5,429 nt of DNA from Acidaminococcaceae bacterium (GCA_017443165.1 JAFSOW010000178.1:1-5429); one strand, 5' to 3'. Shown: positions 1 through 5,396, counted from the stretch's first letter. Program-made: numbers and translations. Notes: generated by a model not told the origin, from the sequence alone.

Positions 1-708
1 AGGTTCTGTCTGAATCATGTCCGTAACCAGCGCGATCAGTTTCGCGCTGTCCCGTTCCCCTGCTTCAAAAGCAGCTTTAGCCTTTGCCAACGATTTGCTC
101 AGAATCACCGCGGCGCTCCGTTCGGCTTTGTTCAGGTAGACGTTACGGCTGCTCTTAGCCAGCCCGTCCGCTTCCCGCACTATCGGCATGACACGAATCT
201 CCAGCGGGAAGAACAGGTCTTTTACCATACGCTTCAGGACCTGCGCCTGCTGCGCATCCTTCTGGCCAAAGTACGCCTTGTCCGGCTGGGCCAGATTGAA
301 CAGTTTGCTTACGACGGTAGCCACGCCGCGGAAATGGATGGGACGGGTACGACCGCACAGCACTTTTGTGATGTCGCCCGTCACTTCGACCCAGGTCATG
401 TCCCGGCTGGGATACATTTCATTGGGAGACGGCGCGAACAGCACGTCCGCCCCCATTTCCTCCGCCAGCTTGCAGTCGTGGTCCAAAGTCCGGGGATAGG
501 CGTCCAGGTCTTCTGTGGGACCGAACTGCGTCGGATTGACAAAATCGCTGACGATCGTAAAATCGTTTTCCGCGTGGGCTGCCTTAATCAGCGAGGCATG
601 GCCTTCATGCAGGGCTCCCATGGTGGGAACCAGGCCGATGCTTTTGCCCGCTTTTTTGGTTTCTTTCACTATCTGCTGTAACTCTGCCACAGTTTTTACT
701 AATTTCAT
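1..708 (-). CDS. panC: Pantothenate synthetase (pantoate--beta-alanine ligase), 3' end cut by window edge
   Basis: PanC joins pantoate and beta-alanine using ATP, through a pantoyl-adenylate intermediate, in the last step of cytoplasmic pantothenate (vitamin B5) synthesis. The visible 236 residues start MKLVKTVAEL and carry the family signatures in order: the nucleotidyltransferase HIGH-type motif PTMGALHEGH (28-37), NPTQFGPTEDLDAYPRT (58-74), FRGVATVVSKLFNL (126-139), YFGQKDAQQ (146-154) and the KMSKS-like segment READGLAKSSRN (178-189). Family members are about 280 residues, so roughly 45 C-terminal residues lie beyond the left edge. The start at 708 is supported by GGAGG (716-720), 7 nt upstream. 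The gene lies 64 bp after the transporter gene on the same strand with no terminator between them, so co-transcription is likely. panB or panD may follow outside the window. Identification is firm. Confidence 0.97.
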   Translation of the reverse strand, partial: MKLVKTVAELQQIVKETKKAGKSIGLVPTMGALHEGHASLIKAAHAENDFTIVSDFVNPTQFGPTEDLDAYPRTLDHDCKLAEEMGADVLFAPSPNEMYPSRDMTWVEVTGDITKVLCGRTRPIHFRGVATVVSKLFNLAQPDKAYFGQKDAQQAQVLKRMVKDLFFPLEIRVMPIVREADGLAKSSRNVYLNKAERSAAVILSKSLAKAKAAFEAGERDSAKLIALVTDMIQTEP

Positions 709-772
709 GTTTCTGCCTCCTGTATCTCTTTACAATATTTTGATAAAATCAGTCTTTATAACTTCTGCCGGT

Positions 773-1780
773 TTAATGGACAGGCTCTGCTTTTTCGGAA
801 ATCCTGTATGCATTGCTTTTTAATTCCTCGTCGTAGCGGGGATTCAGGTAATTCACATACAGCCAGGCCAATATGCTGCCGGAAATATTATGCCAGCTGC
901 TGAAGATGGCGCCGGGCACTGCCGCGGCGGCAAGAGCCGGGAAATGGGTTTTGGCGAGTCCTGCTGCCAGACCGGAATTCTGCATGCCCACTTCTATGGA
1001 AAGGGCCACGCACTTTTTCCAGCTCATACCGGAGAAGCGGCCAAGAGCAAAGCCCAGGGCGCTGCCCAGCAGGTTGTGCAGAACTACAACGGCCATGATT
1101 GTAGCGGAAGAAGCCAGGATTGCGTCGCGGCTTGCGCCCGCCAGACCGGCGATCAGCAGGGAAATGCACATGCAGGACAGAGCCGGCAGATATGCTTTTG
1201 CCTTTTCGCACCAGTCCGGGAAAAAGTGACGCAGCGCTACGCCGAAACCGATGGGAATGATAACAATCTGTACGATGCTCCAGAACATGGCAACGGGGCT
1301 GAAATCAATCCTCTGGCCGATAATGAGATACGTGAGAAGCGGGGTCATAACGGGGGACAGCAGCGTGGAAACCGTCGTCATGGTTACGGAAAGGGCCAGG
1401 TCGCCTTTACTGATAAACGTAATCACGTTGGAAGCGGTACCGCCGGGGCAGGTGCCTACCAGAACCACGCCTACCGTAAGGGCCGGGTCAAGATTGAAGG
1501 CCCGCGAAAGCAGGTATGCCAGAAAAGGCATGATGGCATACTGGGCGACCGCGCCTAAGAATACGTCCCGGGGACGTTGCAGAATCAGACGGAAATCTTT
1601 CAGTTCCATGGTAGTACCCATGCCAAACATAATGATTCCCAGCATCATGCTCAAAAGCGAAAATCCCGCCAATTTCCCCAGAACCCAAGTGAAAGCCGGA
1701 GGGCAGGTCATGCCGCCGATAAAGAATAAGATGATAACTACGCCGAAATACTTGCCGATGAGCTCACAAAACTTTTTCAT
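773..1780 (-). CDS. BASS-family sodium-dependent transporter, possibly PanS-like (pantothenate precursors)
   Basis: This is a 335-residue polytopic inner-membrane protein of the bile acid:sodium symporter (BASS) family, with about ten hydrophobic segments from residue 13 to about 315. Residues matching the sodium sites known from the Neisseria meningitidis ASBT structure are all present at a constant offset: Q80, S117-N118 (in CPGGTASN, 111-118), S131, T135, E263, V264, M266 and Q267 (in EVGMQNSG, 263-270). Sodium coupling is therefore likely. The substrate cannot be read from sequence. The panC gene 64 bp downstream suggests pantoate, ketopantoate or pantothenate, as reported for the BASS protein PanS of Salmonella, but this is inference. 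The start at 1780 was chosen over an in-frame ATG at 1831 because AGGAGG (1785-1790) lies 4 nt upstream and the extra 17 residues are polar and unlike the family. A long structured leader precedes it. Confidence 0.9.
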   Translation of the reverse strand: MKKFCELIGKYFGVVIILFFIGGMTCPPAFTWVLGKLAGFSLLSMMLGIIMFGMGTTMELKDFRLILQRPRDVFLGAVAQYAIMPFLAYLLSRAFNLDPALTVGVVLVGTCPGGTASNVITFISKGDLALSVTMTTVSTLLSPVMTPLLTYLIIGQRIDFSPVAMFWSIVQIVIIPIGFGVALRHFFPDWCEKAKAYLPALSCMCISLLIAGLAGASRDAILASSATIMAVVVLHNLLGSALGFALGRFSGMSWKKCVALSIEVGMQNSGLAAGLAKTHFPALAAAAVPGAIFSSWHNISGSILAWLYVNYLNPRYDEELKSNAYRISEKAEPVH

Positions 1781-1784
1781 GTCT

Positions 1785-1790
1785 CCTCCT
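1785..1790 (-). promoter_or_regulatory. Ribosome binding site of the BASS transporter gene
   Basis: AGGAGG on the minus strand, followed by AGAC and then ATG at 1780. It is a near-perfect Shine-Dalgarno sequence and decides the start against the upstream in-frame ATG at 1831. The transcript segment UUCCUU (plus-strand 1807-1812) could pair with AAGGAG of this site (1786-1791), so the site could be masked in one RNA fold; that pairing is inference. Confidence 0.8.
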
Positions 1791-1819
1791 TTTCGATACG
1801 TCCCATAAGGAACACTGAC

Positions 1820-1852
1820 GCGCAAACGCACAACCTGCGGCTGTGCCTGCGC
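1820..1852 (-). promoter_or_regulatory. Second leader hairpin before the transporter ribosome site
   Basis: In the transcript GCGCA pairs with UGCGC and, inside it, GCACA pairs with UGUGC, separated by a G on one side and GUU on the other, with a nine-base loop. No U tract follows, so it is not an intrinsic terminator. It sits about 30 nt upstream of the AGGAGG site. It may shape leader folding, translation or RNA stability. Confidence 0.5.
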
Positions 1853-1854
1853 TT

Positions 1855-1926
1855 ACCGGAGAGCTAAATAAAAAACGCGCATCCGGCAAGATGCGCATAC
1901 GAAGCCATTTAGCGTCTCGTCCCGGT
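1855..1926 (-). repeat. Interrupted inverted repeat enclosing the leader terminator
   Basis: On the plus strand GCTAAAT (1863-1869) matches ATTTAGC (1907-1913). After a one-base bulge GAGA (1859-1862) matches TCTC (1915-1918), and after a four-base bulge ACCG (1855-1858) matches CGGT (1923-1926). The fifteen pairs surround the terminator hairpin. The downstream arm is transcribed only if RNA polymerase reads through, so the helix could mark a processed or read-through form rather than control termination. The pairing is seen directly; its role is unknown. Confidence 0.55.
1866..1898 (-). terminator. Intrinsic terminator inside the leader, upstream of the transporter gene
   Basis: On the minus strand GCGCATC (1890-1896) pairs with GATGCGC (1877-1883) around a six-base loop, and is followed by G and six T residues (1870-1875). 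One or two further pairs can be added at the base of the stem. It lies about 125-150 nt after the predicted start and about 90 nt before the transporter ATG. It would therefore cut off transcription before the genes unless an alternative fold prevents it. There is no T tract on the opposite strand, so it acts leftward only. Confidence 0.78.
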
Positions 1927-1958
1927 CTTAAAGATCCAAGCGATGTGTGACATTGTCC

Positions 1959-2020
1959 GGAATAAGCACGGCGTACTGGTAAAGTTCCCTTTGGGATACC
2001 TTCCATGCCGTTCTGATTCC
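1959..2020 (-). promoter_or_regulatory. Leader hairpin starting at predicted +1, with possible S-turn (loop E) motif
   Basis: The first 62 nt of the predicted transcript fold into one rod. GGAAU pairs with AUUCC (2016-2020 with 1959-1963), ACGGC with GCCGU (2007-2011 with 1968-1972), GGUA with UACC (1997-2000 with 1978-1981), and UCCC with GGGA (1993-1996 with 1986-1989), closed by an AAA loop. Between the second and third helices, GAA (2001-2003) faces AGUA (1974-1977). That is the sequence pattern of the sarcin-ricin/loop E S-turn used in T-box stem I and lysine riboswitches. The pairings are read directly from sequence; the S-turn is inferred. Confidence 0.6.
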
Positions 2021-2026
2021 GCGAAG

Positions 2027-2055
2027 ATAATAGCACAAACAAATTAAAAATGCAA
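2027..2055 (-). promoter_or_regulatory. Sigma-70-type promoter of the transporter-panC operon
   Basis: On the minus strand the -35 TTGCAT (2050-2055) and the -10 TATTAT (2027-2032) are exactly 17 bp apart. Transcription should start near 2020, which is also where the leader hairpin begins with GG; this agreement supports both calls. The -35 box lies inside a small dyad (2046-2065). Confidence 0.72.
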
Positions 2056-2065
2056 GTACATTTTT
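2046..2065. repeat. AT-rich dyad over the -35 box, possible operator
   Basis: AAAAATG and CATTTTT form perfect 7-bp arms around six bases. The dyad covers the -35 box of the transporter promoter and lies about 20 bp past the lysR stop codon. It could be a repressor operator, or a weak AT-rich terminator for lysR because its minus-strand transcript ends in five U residues. The stem is weak, so neither role is certain. Confidence 0.35.
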
Positions 2066-2084
2066 GGGCTTATTTAGACAGTTT

Positions 2085-2981
2085 TTAATGATCCGTTTCC
2101 TGCATCTTTACGAACTCCTGCCGGGCGATGGACAGGAAACGTTCCGCGATGGGCGTGAACACCTGATACCTTCGCCAGATCAGATACATGGGCGTTTCCA
2201 GAACCGGCGAAAGCGGCCGCGCGACGAGCCCGCTGCCAGGAGACGTATCGATCAGTTTATCGAAGGTCAGCAGATACCCCAGTCCTTCCCTGGCAAATAC
2301 TGAGCCGTTGTAGGCAAGCCGGAAAGAACCTTCAAACTGCAACTCTTTCACCCGTTCCCCGCACCAGCGGGGCAGATCGTTCCGGACGGACTGTTCTGAA
2401 CAATACAGCGGCAGCCCCAGCAGATCCTCGAATTCAATTTTATCTTTCTTTGCCAGTTCGCAGTGTTCCGGCATCACAAGCATCCACCTGTCAGCCTCCG
2501 GAAAGGCAAGGGCATGGTATTTTTCCCGGTTGGGCTCTTCCACAACGATCCCGAAATCCAGAAGCCCCTTGTCCAGCTTTTCCGTAACCTGTTCCGTATC
2601 GCCGCTGGTAATATGGTAATGCAGTCCCGGGTACTGCTTCCGGCAAAGGCGGATTATACGGGCAAGATAACAAATCTGGAATGATTCGGCACATCCGAAA
2701 TAAATGTCGCCGCCCAGAATATCATCTATGGATTTAAACTCTTCCGTAATTTTATCCGCCATGGAAAGCAAGTCTTCTGCATGCTTGCGAAGCAGCATTC
2801 CCTCCTCTGTCAGTTCGATGGAAAAGCTGTGGCGGATAAACAGCTTCTTCCCCAGTTCTTCTTCCAGCCCCTTTAACTGTTTGGACAAGGTAGACTGGGA
2901 AACGGCCAAGCGCTCGGAAGCCCGGGTCATATTCCCTTCCCGGGCTGTCTCCAGAAAATAGCGAAGTGTACGAATTTCCAT
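2085..2981 (-). CDS. LysR-type transcriptional regulator
   Basis: This is a 298-residue protein of normal LysR length. The N-terminal winged helix-turn-helix covers about residues 1-60: MEIRTLRYFLETAREGNMTRAS, then the recognition-helix segment LAVSQSTLSKQLKGLEEELG (25-44) and KLFIR. A linker helix follows, then the two-lobed effector domain from about residue 88, which includes the usual LLDFGIV stretch. LysR proteins act as tetramers and respond to a small ligand; the ligand here is unknown. The start at 2981 was chosen over an in-frame ATG at 3011 because GGGAGGAG (2988-2995) precedes it and residue 1 then matches the family. It is divergent from the exported hydrolase gene across a region with a large inverted repeat, the classical arrangement for a LysR protein and its target. 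The transporter gene lies downstream on the same strand but has its own promoter. Confidence 0.95.
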   Translation of the reverse strand: MEIRTLRYFLETAREGNMTRASERLAVSQSTLSKQLKGLEEELGKKLFIRHSFSIELTEEGMLLRKHAEDLLSMADKITEEFKSIDDILGGDIYFGCAESFQICYLARIIRLCRKQYPGLHYHITSGDTEQVTEKLDKGLLDFGIVVEEPNREKYHALAFPEADRWMLVMPEHCELAKKDKIEFEDLLGLPLYCSEQSVRNDLPRWCGERVKELQFEGSFRLAYNGSVFAREGLGYLLTFDKLIDTSPGSGLVARPLSPVLETPMYLIWRRYQVFTPIAERFLSIARQEFVKMQETDH

Positions 2982-3002
2982 AACCGGCTCCTCCCTGAAT
3001 TT

Positions 3003-3008
3003 ATTATA
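3003..3008 (-). promoter_or_regulatory. Likely -10 box of the lysR promoter
   Basis: A perfect TATAAT on the minus strand, predicting a start near 2996 and a leader of only about 15 nt, with the ribosome site almost at the 5' end. No good -35 is seen at the right distance. That position falls in the left arm of the dyad at 3026-3082, consistent with control by a bound regulator. Confidence 0.5.
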
Positions 3009-3025
3009 CAACGAAATGAAAAAAA

Positions 3026-3082
3026 ATCATATCATGTTTTGAAATATAACCATTAGCGAATTCAAAACAAACATGATATGAT
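3026..3082. promoter_or_regulatory. Large interrupted inverted repeat, probable LysR operator region
   Basis: ATCATATCATG (3026-3036) is exactly repeated in inverse as CATGATATGAT (3072-3082). Just inside, TTTTGAA (3037-3043) is mirrored by TTCAAAA (3061-3067), with a 4-bp offset on the right side only. The left arm contains a T-N11-A pattern (3030-3042), the generic LysR box. The left arm lies at the -35 position of lysR and the right arm overlaps the proposed -10 of the hydrolase gene. Autoregulation plus control of the divergent gene is the natural reading. The repeat is seen directly; the binding protein is inferred. Confidence 0.65.
3077..3082 (+). promoter_or_regulatory. Possible -10 box of the hydrolase promoter
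   Basis: TATGAT matches the -10 consensus at five of six positions. The best -35 candidate, TTAGCG (3053-3058), is poor and 18 bp away, as expected for an activator-dependent promoter. The predicted start near 3089 gives a leader of about 90 nt, in which I see no clear structure. The box lies within the right arm of the dyad. Confidence 0.35.
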
Positions 3083-3178
3083 ACCCGCAGAGATCAAATA
3101 TAACAGGCAACGTACCCGCTTTCAGATTCGATGTTCAAGGAAACACTGATTCAAACAGGAATAAGGAAGGAGACGAAA

Positions 3179-4273
3179 ATGAAGTTAAACAAAAAACTGC
3201 TGGCAGCCGTATTAATCGGACTCATGACTATGACCGGAAGCGCACTGGCCGCTGAGAACGTTACCGCAAAAGACGCAGGAATTACGAAAGGAACCGCTAT
3301 GCAAACTGAACAGAAATTACAGCTGGAAGAAAAATGGGACAAGGTTTTCCCAAAAAGCAATAAGGTCGAACACAAAAAAGTTACATTCCATAACCGTTAC
3401 GGAATCACTCTGGCAGCGGATATGTACGTTCCGAAAAACAGCAGCGGCAAAAAATACCCGGCGCTGGCCGTGGCGGGACCTTTCGGCGCAGTTAAGGAAC
3501 AGTGCAGCGGTCTGTATGCCCAGACGATGGCGGAGCGCGGGTTCCTCACTATCGCCTTCGATCCGTCCTTCACCGGCGAAAGCGGCGGCAATGTGCGGTA
3601 TGTAGCGTCCCCGGACATTAATACGGAAGATTTTTCAGCCGCGGTTGATTACCTGTCCACATTGGATAACGTTGATCCCGGACACATAGGCATCATCGGC
3701 ATCTGCGGCTGGGGCGGCCTGGCCATGAATGCGGCGGCCATGGACACCCGCATCAAAGCCACGGTTATTTCAACTATGTACGATATGAGCCGTGTCACTG
3801 CAAACGGTTACTTTGACGCCATGGATGAAGACGCCCGCTACAAAGCAAGAGAAGCCATGAACGCGCAACGCACGGAAGATTACAAAAACGGCAGTTACAA
3901 ACTGGCAGGCGGTCTGCCCGACGAACGCCCGGCAGAGCCGAAATTCTTCAGCGATTACTGGGATTATTACAAAACGCCCCGGGGCTATCACAAACGTTCC
4001 CTGAATTCCAACGGCGGCTGGAATGTAACCAGTGCCTTGTCCTTCATGAACATGCCCCAGTTGAGCTACGCCGGTGAAATCCGCAATGCGGTTCTGGTAA
4101 TTCACGGAGAAAAGGCCCATTCCCGTTACTTCGGTGAAGACGCCTTCAAAAAATTGAAAGGCGGCAATAAGGAACTTATGATTATTCCCGGCGCCTCCCA
4201 TACCGACCTGTACGATCAGGTAAACATCATCCCCTTCGATAAGATTGAAAGTTTCTTCCACAAATATCTGTAA
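3179..4273 (+). CDS. Exported alpha/beta hydrolase, YcjY/dienelactone-hydrolase-like, Cys nucleophile
   Basis: This is a 364-residue protein with a clear Sec signal peptide: basic MKLNKK, a hydrophobic core (7-20), and SALA before a probable cleavage after A24. The mature enzyme should act outside the cytoplasmic membrane. From about residue 62 it has an alpha/beta-hydrolase fold. The nucleophile elbow is GICGWGG (174-180), which puts Cys176 where most relatives have Ser, as in dienelactone hydrolase and many YcjY-like proteins. The segment VISTMYDMSRV (196-206) is also typical of that group. His341 in GASHTDLYD is the likely catalytic base, and the acid may be E311 in HGEKAHS. The substrate is unknown. 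The start at 3179 was chosen because AAGGAG (3167-3172) lies 6 nt upstream and the signal peptide then begins correctly; the upstream ATG at 3131 has no ribosome site. Tandem TAA stops end the gene. It is divergent from lysR and probably controlled by it. Confidence 0.9.
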   Translation: MKLNKKLLAAVLIGLMTMTGSALAAENVTAKDAGITKGTAMQTEQKLQLEEKWDKVFPKSNKVEHKKVTFHNRYGITLAADMYVPKNSSGKKYPALAVAGPFGAVKEQCSGLYAQTMAERGFLTIAFDPSFTGESGGNVRYVASPDINTEDFSAAVDYLSTLDNVDPGHIGIIGICGWGGLAMNAAAMDTRIKATVISTMYDMSRVTANGYFDAMDEDARYKAREAMNAQRTEDYKNGSYKLAGGLPDERPAEPKFFSDYWDYYKTPRGYHKRSLNSNGGWNVTSALSFMNMPQLSYAGEIRNAVLVIHGEKAHSRYFGEDAFKKLKGGNKELMIIPGASHTDLYDQVNIIPFDKIESFFHKYL

Positions 4274-4308
4274 TAAACCAAACAGGCTGAAATAAAAAGG
4301 CGGCAATA

Positions 4309-4335
4309 AAAACCACCCGTTCAACGGGTGGTTTT
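4309..4335. terminator. Bidirectional intrinsic terminator between the hydrolase gene and bioB
   Basis: AAAACCACCCGT (4309-4320) and ACGGGTGGTTTT (4324-4335) form a perfect 12-bp stem around a three-base loop. Rightward transcripts from the hydrolase gene end in UUUU. Leftward transcripts from bioB end in UUUUU. It lies 35 bp after the hydrolase stop and about 50 bp after the bioB stop, so it serves both convergent genes. Confidence 0.88.
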
Positions 4336-4384
4336 GATTTATACTATTCCATTATTTTTGCATATCACATTACATATAAAGCTT

Positions 4385-5383
4385 TCAGTCTCTGCTTCCG
4401 AGTTGAGCCTCTTCCGGTTTATTCGTCAAGCCCAGTTTCTTTAACATCTGCATATCACTGTCAATCGTTGCTGCGCCGGCAGTAGTCAGCATGTTGCCGG
4501 TGATGGAAGCGGAAGCCCCCCGCCCCATGACCGTCGCCCCGGACTCCGGCAGGATGCCGCGGCCCGCTGCCAGGCGGATATTGGCCGCCGGATTGATGAA
4601 ACGGAAGATAGCGATGGTACGCATCACATCTTCCGCCGAAATCTGCGGCATATCCTGCAGCGGCGTGCCCTTGATCGGCATCAGCGCGTTGATGGGGATT
4701 GACTCGATGCCCAGCTCCGCCAGGGTCAGCGCCATGTCAAACCGGTCGTCCCAGTCCTCTCCCATGCCGATAATGCCGCCGGAGCATACACACATGCCTG
4801 CCTCCTGTGCAATTTTAATCGTACGGATTTTGTCTTCAAAGGTGTGTGTGGTGCAGATATTCGGAAAATTGCGGCGGGACGTTTCAATATTGTGATGGTA
4901 GCTGGTAACGCCGGCGTCCTTCAGGCGGCGGAACTGTTCCGCGTCAATAAAACCCATGGAAGCGCAAAGTTGAATCTTCAGCTTTGCGTTCATTTCTTTA
5001 TAGGCTTCAATAGCTTTCTCGAAGTCTTTGCCCTTTAACGCCCGGCCTGCCGTTACGATGGCAAAGCGGTTCACGCCGGCATCCTGGTTTGCTTTTGCGG
5101 CCGCAAAGATTTTCTCTTTCGGCAGAAATCCGTATTCATCGATACCGGTATGGTTGCAGGCGGCCTGGGCGCAGTATTTGCAATCTTCACTGCAGCGTCC
5201 GCTTCTCCCATTGATGATAGAGCAAAAATCGACAAGATTTCCGCAGAAATGCTTCTGCAGTTTGCCGGCGCAATCCAGCATCTCTTCCAGGTCCGCCGTC
5301 AACAACAATTCTTTGTCCAGATTTTCACGGGTAATGCGGTAACCTTCTTTTACTATTTTTTCAGTCAGCTCTGAAATCGTCAT
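4385..5383 (-). CDS. bioB: Biotin synthase (radical SAM), probable anaerobe-type (Type II) variant
   Basis: BioB inserts sulfur into dethiobiotin to make biotin, the last step of the pathway. The 332-residue protein has the radical-SAM cysteines C64, C68 and C71 in RCSEDCKYCAQ. Other BioB marks are QLCASMGF (C140), YHHNIETS (162-169), CSGGIIGMGE (C200 onward), IPINALMPIKGTPL and NIRLAAGR (R270). By alignment to E. coli BioB from memory, C140, C200 and R270 match the [2Fe-2S] ligands C128, C188 and R260. The position of the fourth ligand, C97, is A108 in RFAIVTAGR. An extra cysteine, C198, gives a C-V-C pair, and C54 lies in DFCSIINGRSG. This fits the Type II BioBs reported from obligate anaerobes, which use a different auxiliary cluster. 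The start at 5383 has AGAGG 8 nt upstream. The gene stands alone here, convergent with the hydrolase gene; anything upstream is outside the window. Confidence 0.96.
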   Translation of the reverse strand: MTISELTEKIVKEGYRITRENLDKELLLTADLEEMLDCAGKLQKHFCGNLVDFCSIINGRSGRCSEDCKYCAQAACNHTGIDEYGFLPKEKIFAAAKANQDAGVNRFAIVTAGRALKGKDFEKAIEAYKEMNAKLKIQLCASMGFIDAEQFRRLKDAGVTSYHHNIETSRRNFPNICTTHTFEDKIRTIKIAQEAGMCVCSGGIIGMGEDWDDRFDMALTLAELGIESIPINALMPIKGTPLQDMPQISAEDVMRTIAIFRFINPAANIRLAAGRGILPESGATVMGRGASASITGNMLTTAGAATIDSDMQMLKKLGLTNKPEEAQLGSRD

Positions 5384-5391
5384 ACATAATT

Positions 5392-5396
5392 CCTCT
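5392..5396 (-). promoter_or_regulatory. Ribosome binding site of bioB
   Basis: AGAGG on the minus strand, 8 nt before ATG at 5383. A nearer ATG at 5387 is out of frame with bioB and only 4 nt from the site, so it is not the start. Confidence 0.6.

Larger units (their letters stand above)
1781..2020 (-). promoter_or_regulatory. Structured 5' leader of the transporter-panC operon (candidate riboswitch/attenuator, unknown class)
   Basis: About 240 nt lie between the predicted transcription start (about 2020) and the transporter ATG (1780), with no convincing gene. In transcript order they hold a long interrupted hairpin (2020-1959), a linker with little obvious fold (1958-1927), an intrinsic terminator (1896-1870) enclosed by a long-range inverted repeat (1926-1907 with 1869-1855), a second stable hairpin (1852-1820), and the ribosome site. 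Structured domain, then terminator, then gene is the usual layout of transcription-attenuating riboswitches. I searched by eye for the T-box antiterminator core and for hallmark motifs of the TPP, FMN, cobalamin, SAM, lysine, glycine, purine, preQ1, fluoride, ZTP and guanidine classes and saw none. The 'pan' RNA motif, known upstream of pantothenate genes, cannot be excluded without a covariance model search. Structure is well supported; the ligand is unknown. Confidence 0.65.

Noticed and set aside
890..1558. 222-codon plus-strand frame opposite the transporter gene
   Set aside because: Antisense shadow of a well-supported membrane protein gene; low-complexity Gly/Gln/Arg-rich product and no ribosome site.
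1251..1808. 185-codon plus-strand frame opposite the transporter gene
   Set aside because: Antisense shadow; no family resemblance and no promoter or ribosome site.
1781..2020. T-box leader
   Set aside because: The GAA/AGUA S-turn and the terminator suggested one, but the conserved antiterminator core (GGTGG-N-ACCGCG type) is absent and the downstream gene is not a typical amino-acid or tRNA-synthetase gene.
1764..2042. 92-codon minus-strand reading frame through the leader, as a leader peptide or small gene
   Set aside because: Its ATG at 2042 lies upstream of the predicted transcription start, no ribosome site precedes it, it runs through the terminator and overlaps the transporter start, and its composition is not protein-like.
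1806..3150. Similar short strings near 1807-1818 (AAGGAACACTGA) and 3138-3150 (AAGGAAACACTGA)
   Set aside because: Near-match of about 12 bases with one insertion, in opposite orientation relative to the downstream genes; most likely coincidence.
4157..4309. 14-base direct repeat AAAGGCGGCAATAA at 4157-4170 and 4296-4309
   Set aside because: Only two copies, one inside the hydrolase gene and one before the terminator; probably chance or a minor local duplication, with no sign of function.
3770..4324. 184-codon minus-strand frame opposite the hydrolase gene
   Set aside because: Starts inside the shared terminator stem and lies antisense to a clear hydrolase; the product resembles no family.
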